A stretch of 64,000 nt of DNA. Origin: Schizochytrium sp. TIO01. Taxonomy: Eukaryota; Sar; Bigyra; Thraustochytrida; Thraustochytriidae. A program made the translations under genes and the position numbers. Positions within the stretch are counted from its first letter, which is position 1, and the number at the start of each line of letters is the position of its first letter. Shown piece by piece: positions 32,347 through 41,957 of this stretch. A model generated the notes under the pieces. That model was not told the origin of the DNA. It made no database searches and was given only the letters and a program-made list of their open reading frames with translations. Where the stretch lies: assembly GCA_004764695.1 (NCBI GenBank), contig SMSO01000031.1:4511048-4575047 (forward strand). Direction: 5' to 3'.

Positions 32347-35103
32347 CTAAAGGGGGGTTTTGAACTCTTGACGCGCTGATGATGATGTGGAAGCAGATCC
32401 AGACGGCGGTTGTGTTCCGCCACGCATATGGAAGAAGAAATCTGCGCGGCGAGCCCCAAATGCAGATCGCCAATTACGTGTTGAAAAGTAGCGGTCACCC
32501 GAAGAGTTATCTCTTTCAAAAATTTCATCTTCATCATCATCAGAGAGAACATGATCACCAGCATCCATTCCATGGAAACTATCATCATCATCTTCTTCAT
32601 CAAGATGGACCTCAAAGCTATCAGCATGGTCTTGTTGCATTCGAGAAGCCTGGCGCCGCCTTGCGGCAGCATCAGAGTCAGCGTAACGGCCTGGTTGAGA
32701 CCCATCAGAAGTAGAGCCAAGGGAGGAACCACTATCTTCATCATCTACATCCTCCGGGTCGAATTCATCCCCGTCAAAGCCGCCGCGTAAGTCATGATCG
32801 ATATCTCCTGGCATACCTGTGCGAGAATGTACACTCGAGCGACGTCCAAAACCAGACTCAGGGAAACCAGATGGTTCAGCATCACGATAGCTGCTGGCGC
32901 CACTGTTGCTGTTGTTGCTACCTCGCTCTTCAGCACCTGCCCCAGAAGAAGCAGCGCCACTACCAGCTCCACTGGTAGTAGATGACGTGAATGGGGAGTT
33001 TCGCTTGCTTGAGTAGTTGTGGCGGGACCGCTTAGATGTCGAATAATAGCTGGAACTTGCCTCTGTAGTGGCATTCCACTGGGTTTGTTCTTCATGTTGG
33101 CGACGTACGATGTCATCCATGCGCTTAGAGATGCGATCAATGTCATACAGCGTTCGTTTCTGCTCATCGCTCAGAACTTCGTTGGCTTCGTTGATAGCCT
33201 TGAACATGATGGAGGCACGCGCCATATCATCTTCGGTTCCCCGATGCTTGTCAGGATGCCATTTAAGGCATTGTTTACGGAAGGATTGTTTGACTTGCGT
33301 CGGCGTGGCGTCCGCTTGCAGACCAAGAACAAGGTAGTGGTCAGTTGCCTTGGCAGCCAAATCACGAGCGCGTTCAAGGCAGGCTGTCCAGTCCTCCGTA
33401 CCTGCAGCTGTGGCAGTGCTTCGACTTTGCTGCATTAGCTGTTCGTAGTCACTTACAGCGTGCGAGTAGTCAAAGAGAGCCATGTATGAAGATGCGCGCT
33501 GCGCAAGGGCGTTAGGATAAACTCCACCTTTCAGATCAATTGCCTTTGTGCAGCGCTCAACAGCTTGCAAATGAAGACCTGCCTTGACGCAAGCTCGAGC
33601 ACTGTTATAATAAAGAGTTGCACGGTTGGTGGATGTCGCAACCTTGTTGTCCTTCACAGTCTCTGCGAGCTCAATCGCCGATGAATAGGCACCTAGGGCA
33701 CCCTTGAAGTCTTCTTGGGCGTACAAGCGATTTGCACGTACCGAATGCGACCAAAATAACATGTCTGCATCGCATAACAACTTCTCAACAGCGACATGCG
33801 AAGCGTTGCTATTTGTTGGAATGGGGCTAGACCCCTGAGCAGCACGTGCCTTCAAACCATCAGGATCCGTAGTTTTTCTTTCATTGTCGGTGCTTGATGG
33901 ACTCTTTCGAGCTGCAAAGGGAGCGCCCGGGTCATCATCATGGTCCAAAATATCGTCATCGATGTCTTCCTCGTCCTCAATGTCGGCAGACATGTCCAAG
34001 TTGGGCTCCTGGCTAGCAGCAATCTTAGCCTCCATGGTAGTGGTATAAGCAATCTTGGCAATTTCTTGAGGAGTCTTGCCAGAGTTGTCCTTTGCAGTTG
34101 CGTTGGCGCCATTGCGAAGCAAGAGTCGCACACATTTGGCGTGGCCTCCTTGGGCAGCCAAGTGTAGTGCAGTCTGTGCACTGGCTAAAGTAGCGCGTTC
34201 AAGATGCTCGCCCAGCGACTTTGCTCCAAAACTCAGCATCTTTTCCAGACTCTTATCAGATCCAGCAGCACTGGCATAATGTACAGCATTCCAACCCTTC
34301 TTCTCGTCCACGACAGCAAAGGGATCGGCACCACATGTGAGAAGCAAAGTTACCATGTCAAAGGCTTTCCGACCGCGAATGCCCGCTGCCTCAGACAATG
34401 CAGCAGAAAGAGTCCGGCGATACGCCTCCAAGGCGCTCGATACAATTGCTCGCTCAGGATTCAACAAGGCCTTCACAGTCTCTAGCTTTCCCTCTCGCGC
34501 GGCGGTAAGCAACTGCTGAGAGTAAGATACAGTCTTATTCGATCCAAACTTACCGCCATTAAGCTTTGTTGGAGTATTCGGATCATCGTTTTCTACCGCA
34601 GAAGTCTTATTTGCGATATTGGATTTGTCGGTACCTCGCGGGTCTACCGGGGTTGCGTTAAGAACTTGAAAGCGCAAGGCCATAACCTCTGCGCGTAGTG
34701 CTTCGACCTCCTTGACAAGTTTACCCTGCTCCAAAAGCCGTTCTTTGGATTGAATATTTTCTACGAGCTGTGAATCACGTAGCTGTTGCTGCAGTGAATC
34801 AATAAGTTCTTGTTGACGAATGGACCTTGCCTTTTCAAGATCTAGAGTGGCCTTCAAAGACCCGACTTTGTCATGCAATGTGACGATAGCATTCTCGTAG
34901 CGGTCTTTCTCCTCCATGAAAGAAACCTCCACCTCCTCCACGACCTGCTGAAGTTTCTGCGACAGCAGAGATGTTACGCTAGATGAATATGAGCTGCTGC
35001 TAGTGGATCTTGATCCGAAAGGGTCTCCATCGCGCCGCGAGGAATCAAAAGTTGAGCCTCCACCGCGTCTGAAGCCGCCCTGGGACTGCTGCGAGCTTCG
35101 CAT
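32347..35103 (-). CDS. Ankyrin-TPR-J-domain (DnaJ/Hsp40) co-chaperone
   Basis: A 918-residue protein counted from the ATG at 35103; a GTG-opened extension of eight codons is ignored. Order of parts: Ser/Gly-rich N-terminus; coiled coil (about 47-147); ankyrin-type repeats (about 195-345, e.g. TALHLAAQGGHAKCVRLLL); an acidic linker; TPR helices (about 450-560); a J domain (about 588-654) with the essential HPD loop at 616-618 (LKWHPDKH), needed to stimulate Hsp70 ATPase; then a long disordered Ser/Gly/Asp-rich tail. TPR followed by J resembles DNAJC7/DNAJC3, which link Hsp70 and Hsp90 clients. An added ankyrin block and coiled coil is uncommon. No targeting signal is seen, so it is probably cytosolic. 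The partner Hsp70 is not in the window. Confidence 0.9.
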   Translation of the reverse strand: MRSSQQSQGGFRRGGGSTFDSSRRDGDPFGSRSTSSSSYSSSVTSLLSQKLQQVVEEVEVSFMEEKDRYENAIVTLHDKVGSLKATLDLEKARSIRQQELIDSLQQQLRDSQLVENIQSKERLLEQGKLVKEVEALRAEVMALRFQVLNATPVDPRGTDKSNIANKTSAVENDDPNTPTKLNGGKFGSNKTVSYSQQLLTAAREGKLETVKALLNPERAIVSSALEAYRRTLSAALSEAAGIRGRKAFDMVTLLLTCGADPFAVVDEKKGWNAVHYASAAGSDKSLEKMLSFGAKSLGEHLERATLASAQTALHLAAQGGHAKCVRLLLRNGANATAKDNSGKTPQEIAKIAYTTTMEAKIAASQEPNLDMSADIEDEEDIDDDILDHDDDPGAPFAARKSPSSTDNERKTTDPDGLKARAAQGSSPIPTNSNASHVAVEKLLCDADMLFWSHSVRANRLYAQEDFKGALGAYSSAIELAETVKDNKVATSTNRATLYYNSARACVKAGLHLQAVERCTKAIDLKGGVYPNALAQRASSYMALFDYSHAVSDYEQLMQQSRSTATAAGTEDWTACLERARDLAAKATDHYLVLGLQADATPTQVKQSFRKQCLKWHPDKHRGTEDDMARASIMFKAINEANEVLSDEQKRTLYDIDRISKRMDDIVRRQHEEQTQWNATTEASSSYYSTSKRSRHNYSSKRNSPFTSSTTSGAGSGAASSGAGAEERGSNNSNSGASSYRDAEPSGFPESGFGRRSSVHSRTGMPGDIDHDLRGGFDGDEFDPEDVDDEDSGSSLGSTSDGSQPGRYADSDAAARRRQASRMQQDHADSFEVHLDEEDDDDSFHGMDAGDHVLSDDDEDEIFERDNSSGDRYFSTRNWRSAFGARRADFFFHMRGGTQPPSGSASTSSSARQEFKTPL

Positions 35104-36842
35104 AGTATGACTTGTGCTTTTAACCACGTACTACACGCGGGTCGATTCGAAAAAGTCTGTGTTTCGATGGCAGCAAAGTTGCCGCTACAGCAATTCTGTT
35201 TGCCTTCTTTGCGGATAAATCTGAGCTTAAGAACTCGTTTTACAGCTATAGTTGGCTTTACCCCTCGACAATAAAAGTCCGAGGACCCACCACCAAAGCA
35301 CTAGGAGACAAGAACAGCCAAGCCCTAGTGGCCTTAATCGGCCACACGGCACAGGCTTCTGTGCAAGCGACCACCAGCTGTCCAGGTGATTCAACTCCCG
35401 TTTGCTTACCAACTAATACCCAAGTTTGCCGGCAGCTGATCGAACAATCGATGAGCAAGCGAGCGAGCTAAGCCGGCAAGACCTTGCACGGACCGTGCGT
35501 CTGTAAATCGAGCGAGCTTAGACCTTTGCACTTGTGAGTTTATGCGGTTTCGCGGCAATCTGGTCTCCACGTTCGAACGGCGAAACTGTCTTTTCCGTCA
35601 CCCGATTTTCACAAACAGACAAACAAACAACTAAAGAAACACACAAATAAAAACAGAAACAGAAGAAACAGAAACAACAAAACAAAAGAACGATCGTGAA
35701 CGAAAGAACGAACGATCGAACGAATGAATGAGCCAAGTTGATCGCGGCGAACCGCACGCGACGACCGTGCCTGAGGCGAGGATCTCCTTCACAGCTAAAA
35801 CCCCCACCCCCCCTACAAGCACCTCTGTAGGTTCCGGTGGCGGTACCTCGAGCCTGTCTGCCTGCCTGTCTCACCAGGTATGCACGAGCAAGATGAGGGT
35901 TTGGCTGAGTTTGAATTTGCTCTCTATTTCTTTTCTTTCTGTTCAAGACTTTGAAAACCTTTGAATCTTTGAAACTCCAAGGTTTGAAATCAGCAGTTCT
36001 AGGCAGACAAAGGAAGGCTTGCTTGCACTGGCGAGGTCCGCGAGAGAACTGGAGGAGACAAAGCTGCGCCAGGAGAGAGGCACGACCCTCTTTCAAGGGC
36101 GGGACTTGCTCGCCGCAGTTCTGGAGGCAGCGGGTTCTGGTCTGGGACTTGCGCGTAGACCCGCCTCGACTGCTATTTTCTTTATTCTGTTATAGATCTC
36201 CTCTCATCCTGATTCAAAATGATTGCCACCTTTCCTTATTAAAAGTTTCCAAACCTCTGGGAGTGGAGGAACGGAATACTCCACTGTGCACCCCCCCTAT
36301 AACCCACTTTGAGCCGGTATTGCAAGTAGACTATACGGAATAAACTCCATTGAACGCGTATCATGAAAGCGCAACTGATTTTGTTCAAAGAAAAAGGGAG
36401 TTTCTTCTCTCCATCGGGAGTTATTGTAGTTACACTGAGCGAACTTACAGTTTATATTAGCTACTGCTACCGATTAGCAGCTAACGATGACGATGCCGTT
36501 AGGAAGGCAGGCGCGGTTTGCAGAACGCAAATTAGAGAAACGCAAATTGGGTTAAAAGGGGTTGCGCAAATGTCAAGTTTGGGATGGTGATGGAGAGAAG
36601 TGATGAGTGCGACTTGAGACAACGCAAGAAACTGATAAAAAGGAAAAAAGGATTTGGGGGACTGTGAATGTCAGGCACTCAGACACAAAGCACTAAAGAC
36701 ATTCTTCATGGGCATAGCCTGAACTCTGCCCAAGGAGTCAGCTGACCTTTTTCTGCAGATAAAAGTTGTGTGACTTTCAACGGTTCGTTTGCAAGGGTGA
36801 AAAAGCAGAGGCAACAGAGCAGAAATCATATCTACGGTCGTC
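35104..36842. other. Divergent promoter region, J-protein and VOC genes
   Basis: About 1.7 kb between divergently transcribed genes. It includes a low-complexity A-rich tract at 35610-35735. Overlapping open frames on both strands here (up to ~190 codons) look spurious: they translate the simple repeat or are unsupported. A further short frame at 36363-36590 is also unsupported. Confidence 0.5.
35610..35735. repeat. A-rich AAAC/GAAC low-complexity tract
   Basis: About 125 bp of CAAACAAAC, CAGAAACAG and GAACGAACGATCGAACGAATGAATGA words, almost free of T in its first part. It lies about 500 bp upstream of the J-protein start codon. Confidence 0.8.
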
Positions 36843-38333
36843 ATGGTCGAAAGAAAAGCACCACAACCTCGCAGCGCAGCGCTTGGTATGCAAGGTGGGG
36901 ACGATGGACTTGATGCAGGAGCAGAAAGTGGTGGAAGCCGTTTAGGCTTCATTCGCTTAAAATGTTTCAGTGTCTCGCGAACAATCAAGTTTTACACAAC
37001 GTGTCTAGGCTTTGACCTAAAAAGAAAAAGCGAGCTAGAGGAAGGTGCCGTGACGATGGTATTTCTCACGCCCAAAGCAAGCGAAGAGTTTCCATTAGAT
37101 TTACGTTTTGAATGCGAGCGATACAAACAGATGAAGTATAGCAAGGTTGCAAAGGTGCCAGTTTGCACGACCAGTCGCATTAAGCTTGTCTTTTATGTGC
37201 GTGACATGCGATCAGCACTGCTCTCAGTGGAGCGCAGCGCTACGGGATCTTGGGTTTTCAGCCTTCCTCAGCGCCATGCAAGCGTACTTATTGCAGTTGT
37301 GGTGGACCCAAATGGAATTCTTGTTGAACTTGTGGAAATGTCGGATAGCCTCCTCAAAGTGCCACCCCAGTTTCTTTCAGAATTTGACAAGGTATCGCGT
37401 CAAAATGAAAATCATCATTCAAATCAAGGTCCTGTCAGGTTTGGATACGCGACTATCCGTTCGCCTGCCGCTCTTGAACATGCTCGATATTATGAAGCAC
37501 TGTTTCGTCCTCGCTTGGATACTCGAAAAGGCCAGCGTTTGGCTCGCAAAAATAGAAGTTCTATGGCACAACAAACTCAGGGTATTCATATTGTTGATAA
37601 GGAAGATTTTCCTGAGCTCCTGGCCTCCTTTGTCTGGATTGGATCTGGCCCACGCTCTCATTGTAGTACTGTCTGTTTTGTGCACAAAATCGAACGCCAA
37701 GGCCTAGAAGTTCCTCGTTTACGTTTTGCTGCAAATACAACTAAGACTGTCCGCCAGAACCCACACGCGAGCTTCTCCCATCGTAGAGAAAGTTTACATC
37801 CTGATAACTCCGACCCAGCCACTAATCATAGTACTTCATTTCGGACACGTGGACACACAGCCGACGCTGCTAAGAAAGCCTTTCACTTTCTTATGGAGGC
37901 CAAGTCTGCTGAGGAAATTGACCCATTTATTGGTATAGGCATCTTTGTAAATGATCTTTTGGCGACACGGTCACGCCTGGAGCGTCACACACGCTATTCG
38001 ATTACATTTATTGATGAACCCCATGAGCAAGAGGCAGTTGGTCGACTTTGTTCCTTCGCAGATGAGCACGGTGTTCTTGTACAGCTCGTTGATAACCGCT
38101 CAGCAATGCTCATCGACTTGCCAAAGGACCAACCGTTTGCTAAAGAACAAGTACGCAAGGAGCAAGGTCCATCCTCAGATACGCAGCGTAACCAAAGTCA
38201 AGAGCTCAACTCCAGCCGCGATCCTTCATCGACATCTTCTCCTTCTTCTTCTCGTGTTTTCCCTAGCCGTGTTGATCGCATCGTGGACCCACGGACAAGG
38301 TACGATCCTCGCCATCCTGCACCTAGCAAATGA
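36843..38333 (+). CDS. VOC (glyoxalase/bleomycin-resistance-fold) superfamily protein
   Basis: A 496-residue protein with at least one clear VOC module at about 35-166. It opens with FIRLKCFSVSRTIKFYTTCLGFDLKR, the usual beta-alpha start followed by the 'FY...LGF' pattern, and closes with VVVDPNGILVELVE, the usual strand carrying a metal-ligand Glu. A second, weaker unit starts near 198 (VRFGYATIRSPAALEHARYYEALF). A third half-module, around 340-425, ends in SFADEHGVLVQLVDN. The C-terminal ~70 residues are Ser/Pro-rich and disordered. VOC enzymes include glyoxalase I and ring-cleaving dioxygenases; the substrate cannot be told from sequence. The first module lacks some expected metal ligands by eye (no clear N-terminal His), so catalytic activity is uncertain. 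Confidence 0.75.
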   Translation: MVERKAPQPRSAALGMQGGDDGLDAGAESGGSRLGFIRLKCFSVSRTIKFYTTCLGFDLKRKSELEEGAVTMVFLTPKASEEFPLDLRFECERYKQMKYSKVAKVPVCTTSRIKLVFYVRDMRSALLSVERSATGSWVFSLPQRHASVLIAVVVDPNGILVELVEMSDSLLKVPPQFLSEFDKVSRQNENHHSNQGPVRFGYATIRSPAALEHARYYEALFRPRLDTRKGQRLARKNRSSMAQQTQGIHIVDKEDFPELLASFVWIGSGPRSHCSTVCFVHKIERQGLEVPRLRFAANTTKTVRQNPHASFSHRRESLHPDNSDPATNHSTSFRTRGHTADAAKKAFHFLMEAKSAEEIDPFIGIGIFVNDLLATRSRLERHTRYSITFIDEPHEQEAVGRLCSFADEHGVLVQLVDNRSAMLIDLPKDQPFAKEQVRKEQGPSSDTQRNQSQELNSSRDPSSTSSPSSSRVFPSRVDRIVDPRTRYDPRHPAPSK

Positions 38334-38902
38334 GACTTCTCCCATTCTATCGCAGGCTGTCTCCTCCATAAATTGTTTTTTGTCCAATGTAATTTACATG
38401 GATTGGCTACGGTCTCCATTTTAAAGTAATCATTGAGCTTTTATCCCCAGGGCTCCTGCAATTTGTTGCAGCTGAAGAACCCTCCTCGAAAGCTATAGAA
38501 CTCCTCTTTTTCCTTTATATTTCACCTAATCTATATCCTGAACTTTCCCATAACCTCTGTGTAGACTCAATTTGATGCTCTTGCCCCACCGAAGGGGTTT
38601 CCATCTACTATTTCCTCTTCGATGTACCTTCGCTTATTCCTTCGCTCAATAATTCATTCATACACCATTTGCTCACTCCCCAATTCAGCATTCTCCCCTA
38701 GAGGGACATACCTATATAGTCCCCGGTAGTTAGGTCATAGTCTACTTATACAACCTTTTATAAGTGGCTTGTAGATGGGTCTCTCAGTAGGCTTTAGAGG
38801 GATACAAGTAGAGTATAGCACATAGCAAGTAGAGTATAATTAGAGCGGTACGCTTCTTGGGGACCAGAACGCTATTGCTTCGCCAACTGGCGCCAGATCC
38901 GC
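38334..38902. other. Intergenic, VOC gene to DNA ligase
   Basis: About 570 bp between two plus-strand genes, pyrimidine-rich in its first half (likely 3' region of the VOC gene). The tract GCACATAGCAAGTAGAGTATA lies close to the ligase start and repeats AAGTAGAGTATA (38808 and 38829 areas). Confidence 0.5.
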
Positions 38903-41443
38903 ATGCAGGCTTCGCTCGCGGCGGTGGGCATTTGCGCAACGAGAGGGCTGCGCATACGCTTCGTTTCACCTGCGATTAGAGGTCTTCAAACCGTCCCGCC
39001 TCCTAGCGTACCCGGAAGCAGGCCGCAGCTCGCAACGCTCTGGTCGCCTCAGGCTAACATGGACATCCGTAGCTTTTTCGCCAAGGGCCGTGGTGGCGCT
39101 AAATCCGCTGGAAATGTTAGCACAGAGAGTGCAAACAAGATCGAAAAAAGTAGTAACAGCAAAGACAAGAATGCTAAAGAAACTACTGAGAAGAACAACC
39201 TCAGCAGTAGTAGCTCAAACGCACCGACGCTGACAGCAAGAAAGGTTGCAGACGCCAAAGCCACAACCACACCATCTATTTTTACCAAAAAGCAGGCAGA
39301 AGAATCCTCTGATAAACGCAAACGCGAAGAAGATCTTGAGGAATTAAAGGCAAAAAAGGTTGTTGTCAAGGAGGATAGTAAAGGAGGCAAGCGCGTGCAG
39401 GTGCAATCCAGCCCCAAGAAGAAATCTGAGGTCGCGAAAGCTGTAGATGATGGCGTTGTTCCGTATGGCTGGGTTGCGGATGCATTTGACAAGATCGAGG
39501 CCACGACAAAACGCTTGGAGATCCAACGTATTCTTTGCGGCCTTTTTAACCAAGTCCTCAGCGCGAACCAAGATGCACTCCTCCCGTGCGTATACATTTG
39601 CTCAGGACAGGTTGCACCCGCGTTCCATGGTATAGAAATGGGCGTAGGTGATGCGTTACTCATGAAGGCAATTGCCAACTCGACTGGGCGTACAAAATCT
39701 GCAATCTCGAGCAAGTATGAAGAGCATGGTGACCTTGGTACCGTGGCAATGGTCTGCAAAAAGTCCCAAAACACGATTTTTGGTGCCAAGCCTAAGCCGC
39801 TCTCTGTTGATCATGTATTCGCGCAAATGCGCAAAATCTCTGAAATCGGGGCCCAAGATGCAAAAGAGAAGCTAATTCACAAGCTTCTTGTGAATGGTGT
39901 TGGCACTGAGCCCAAATACCTTGTTCGCTTTCTTCAAGGCAAGCTTCGCATCGGTCTTGCCGAGCAAACCGTAGTTATCTCTCTTGCGCATGCGCTCTGT
40001 GAATACCATTATCAGCAGCAACTCAAGGCCGTAGGAGGAGCTGCCTCAGAATCAGTTGACAGTGATGATGATATTGAAGACGTTGAGGAAGGGGATGACA
40101 AAACGAAACCAATCCGGATTAAATGGAACCCTGCGGATGCTAAAATCCGTGAAGAGGCCGTCAACATGCTCAAACAAGTACAGTGCGAATTGCCTGTGTA
40201 TGAGGAAATTCTCAAAGCTAGTCTGAAGCCGACTGAACCGAATGAAATGTGGTACACTAACCTTCGCAAGGAGTGCCACATTCGTGCTGGTGTTCCTTTG
40301 AAGCCTATGCTTGCAAAACCGACGAACGGCGTCAGTGTGGTTCTGGACCGCTTCGCTGACCGCGCATTCTCTTGTGAATACAAATATGATGGCGAGCGTG
40401 CCCAGATCCACATGACCACTGATGACAAGAATGCTCCTGAGGTAAAGGTTTACAGTCGCAACTCCGAAGACAACACTGTCAAGTACCCAGATATTGTTCA
40501 AGATATTCTGGCCGCTTTTAGTACAGAAGGTGAAAGTGGTGTATCTAGTTTCATCATGGATGCTGAGGCGGTGGCTTACGATGTAGAAAAGGCCACTCTT
40601 TTGCCCTTTCAGATCCTCAGTACTCGTGCGCGAAAAGACGTCAATATTGAAGATGTCAAGGTTAAGGTCATCGTGTGCGCCTTTGATCTTTTGTATTTGA
40701 ACGGAGAGTCCCTTCTCGAGAAACCTCTTGAAGAGCGCCGGGATTTGTTGCGCAAGCATTTCAAGCCTGTGGAGCACAAGTTCTGTTTCGCACAATCTAT
40801 GGATGGCACTGACACAGAGGACATTGAAGCATTTCTTAACAAAGCTGTAGAAGATAAATGCGAAGGTCTGATGGTGAAGGCTCTGCAGGGACCTGAATCC
40901 TTCTACGCTCCTGCACGCCGGAGTTTGAACTGGCTCAAGCTTAAGAAGGATTACCTGAATAATCTAGCTGATTCACTCGATCTTGTCCCGATCGGAGCGT
41001 TTCACGGTCGTGGTAAGCGCACTGGTGTTTATGGTGCCTATGTACTTGCATGCTATGATCCAGACCTTGAGCAATACCAAAGCATTACCAAGATTGGTAC
41101 TGGCTTTTCTGATGAGGCTCTCAAAGAGTTTACTGACTTACTGAAGCAATCTGTTGTAGAAGAGAGGCCGTCAGACTATGACTGTGACTTAACCCCCGAT
41201 GTTTGGTTTACGCCTACTCAAGTTTGGGAGGTTCGAGCTGCTGATTTATCTATCTCTCCCTTGCACCGCGCTGCGGTAGGTAAGATCGATCCGGGTAAGG
41301 GCATTGCTCTTCGGTTCCCACGCTTTTTGCGTATTCGTGATGACAAGGCTGTCGAAGATGCAACCAATGCTCTTCAAGTGGCTGAAATGTACTCCAGCCA
41401 GAGTCTAGCTTCAGACCGTAACGCAATGGAGGAAGACTTTTAG
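38903..41443 (+). CDS. LIG1: DNA ligase I, ATP-dependent (likely nuclear and mitochondrial forms)
   Basis: An 846-residue replicative DNA ligase that seals Okazaki-fragment and repair nicks. Residues 1-52 are Arg-rich, hydrophobic and without acidic residues, like a mitochondrial presequence. A second ATG at 39059 gives MDIRSFFAKGR, a PCNA-binding (PIP-like) start as in nuclear ligase I. A Lys/Ser/Glu-rich disordered segment (60-180) is followed by the DNA-binding domain (about 185-430), the adenylation domain (about 465-680) with motif KYDGER and catalytic Lys494, and the OB-fold domain (about 690-830) with WLKLKKDYL and the C-terminal GISLRFPRF-like GIALRFPRFLRIRDDKA. ATG1 has a C at -3 (weak context); ATG2 has A at -3 and G at +4 (strong), which fits leaky scanning. 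The gene converges with ATP23. Confidence 0.97.
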   Translation: MQASLAAVGICATRGLRIRFVSPAIRGLQTVPPPSVPGSRPQLATLWSPQANMDIRSFFAKGRGGAKSAGNVSTESANKIEKSSNSKDKNAKETTEKNNLSSSSSNAPTLTARKVADAKATTTPSIFTKKQAEESSDKRKREEDLEELKAKKVVVKEDSKGGKRVQVQSSPKKKSEVAKAVDDGVVPYGWVADAFDKIEATTKRLEIQRILCGLFNQVLSANQDALLPCVYICSGQVAPAFHGIEMGVGDALLMKAIANSTGRTKSAISSKYEEHGDLGTVAMVCKKSQNTIFGAKPKPLSVDHVFAQMRKISEIGAQDAKEKLIHKLLVNGVGTEPKYLVRFLQGKLRIGLAEQTVVISLAHALCEYHYQQQLKAVGGAASESVDSDDDIEDVEEGDDKTKPIRIKWNPADAKIREEAVNMLKQVQCELPVYEEILKASLKPTEPNEMWYTNLRKECHIRAGVPLKPMLAKPTNGVSVVLDRFADRAFSCEYKYDGERAQIHMTTDDKNAPEVKVYSRNSEDNTVKYPDIVQDILAAFSTEGESGVSSFIMDAEAVAYDVEKATLLPFQILSTRARKDVNIEDVKVKVIVCAFDLLYLNGESLLEKPLEERRDLLRKHFKPVEHKFCFAQSMDGTDTEDIEAFLNKAVEDKCEGLMVKALQGPESFYAPARRSLNWLKLKKDYLNNLADSLDLVPIGAFHGRGKRTGVYGAYVLACYDPDLEQYQSITKIGTGFSDEALKEFTDLLKQSVVEERPSDYDCDLTPDVWFTPTQVWEVRAADLSISPLHRAAVGKIDPGKGIALRFPRFLRIRDDKAVEDATNALQVAEMYSSQSLASDRNAMEEDF

Positions 41444-41957
41444 ACCCATTCGATTTATTTCTACAATATTTGCCTTATTTTGTCGTTGTGATTCCCTTCG
41501 CTTGTGCAATCATCTTCACTTTGAGCCTGCCATTGTTCTATTAGGAGGCTCTAGATTAGTCGGATAAATTTCTCAAGGTGTGTCTCCAAAGATCTTGCAA
41601 TCCCAATGTTCAATTAATTTGTTATTGGAATAGATCGTAAACACAGCAGGACAAACATCTGCTTTATTCTTCATCATTTTCTGAAGAAAGATAAACCGTA
41701 AAAACTCAAACTTATATCAGCATGTTCTAACTATGGGTTCACTTGACATAAATCTACTTGGTGTGACAAATCACTCCATCACATCCGAGATTCCATAAAG
41801 CAGTAAAATCGAAGAGGAAAAGTAAACAGTAGATTGGATAATGAATAAACAATTAATACAGCGCTGCACGGGTAGGTTTATTAAAGGGGAACTACTACTA
41901 CTTCCTCCACCGCCACCGCTACTGCTACGCTTGTATGCAGGAATCGACAGGGTTTGC
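41444..41957. other. Convergent 3' region, LIG1 and ATP23
   Basis: About 510 bp, AT-rich, between two 3' ends. Candidate polyadenylation-type A/T stretches lie on both strands. No gene seen. Confidence 0.5.

Noticed and set aside
35518-36096. 192-codon open frame upstream of the J-protein gene
   Set aside because: It runs through the A-rich low-complexity tract, giving a Phe/Cys/Val-rich nonsense stretch; opposing frames overlap it and no domain is visible.
39049-39789. 246-codon minus-strand frame inside DNA ligase
   Set aside because: It is the antisense shadow of the LIG1 coding sequence. A similar 247-codon shadow at 40052-40795 was rejected for the same reason.
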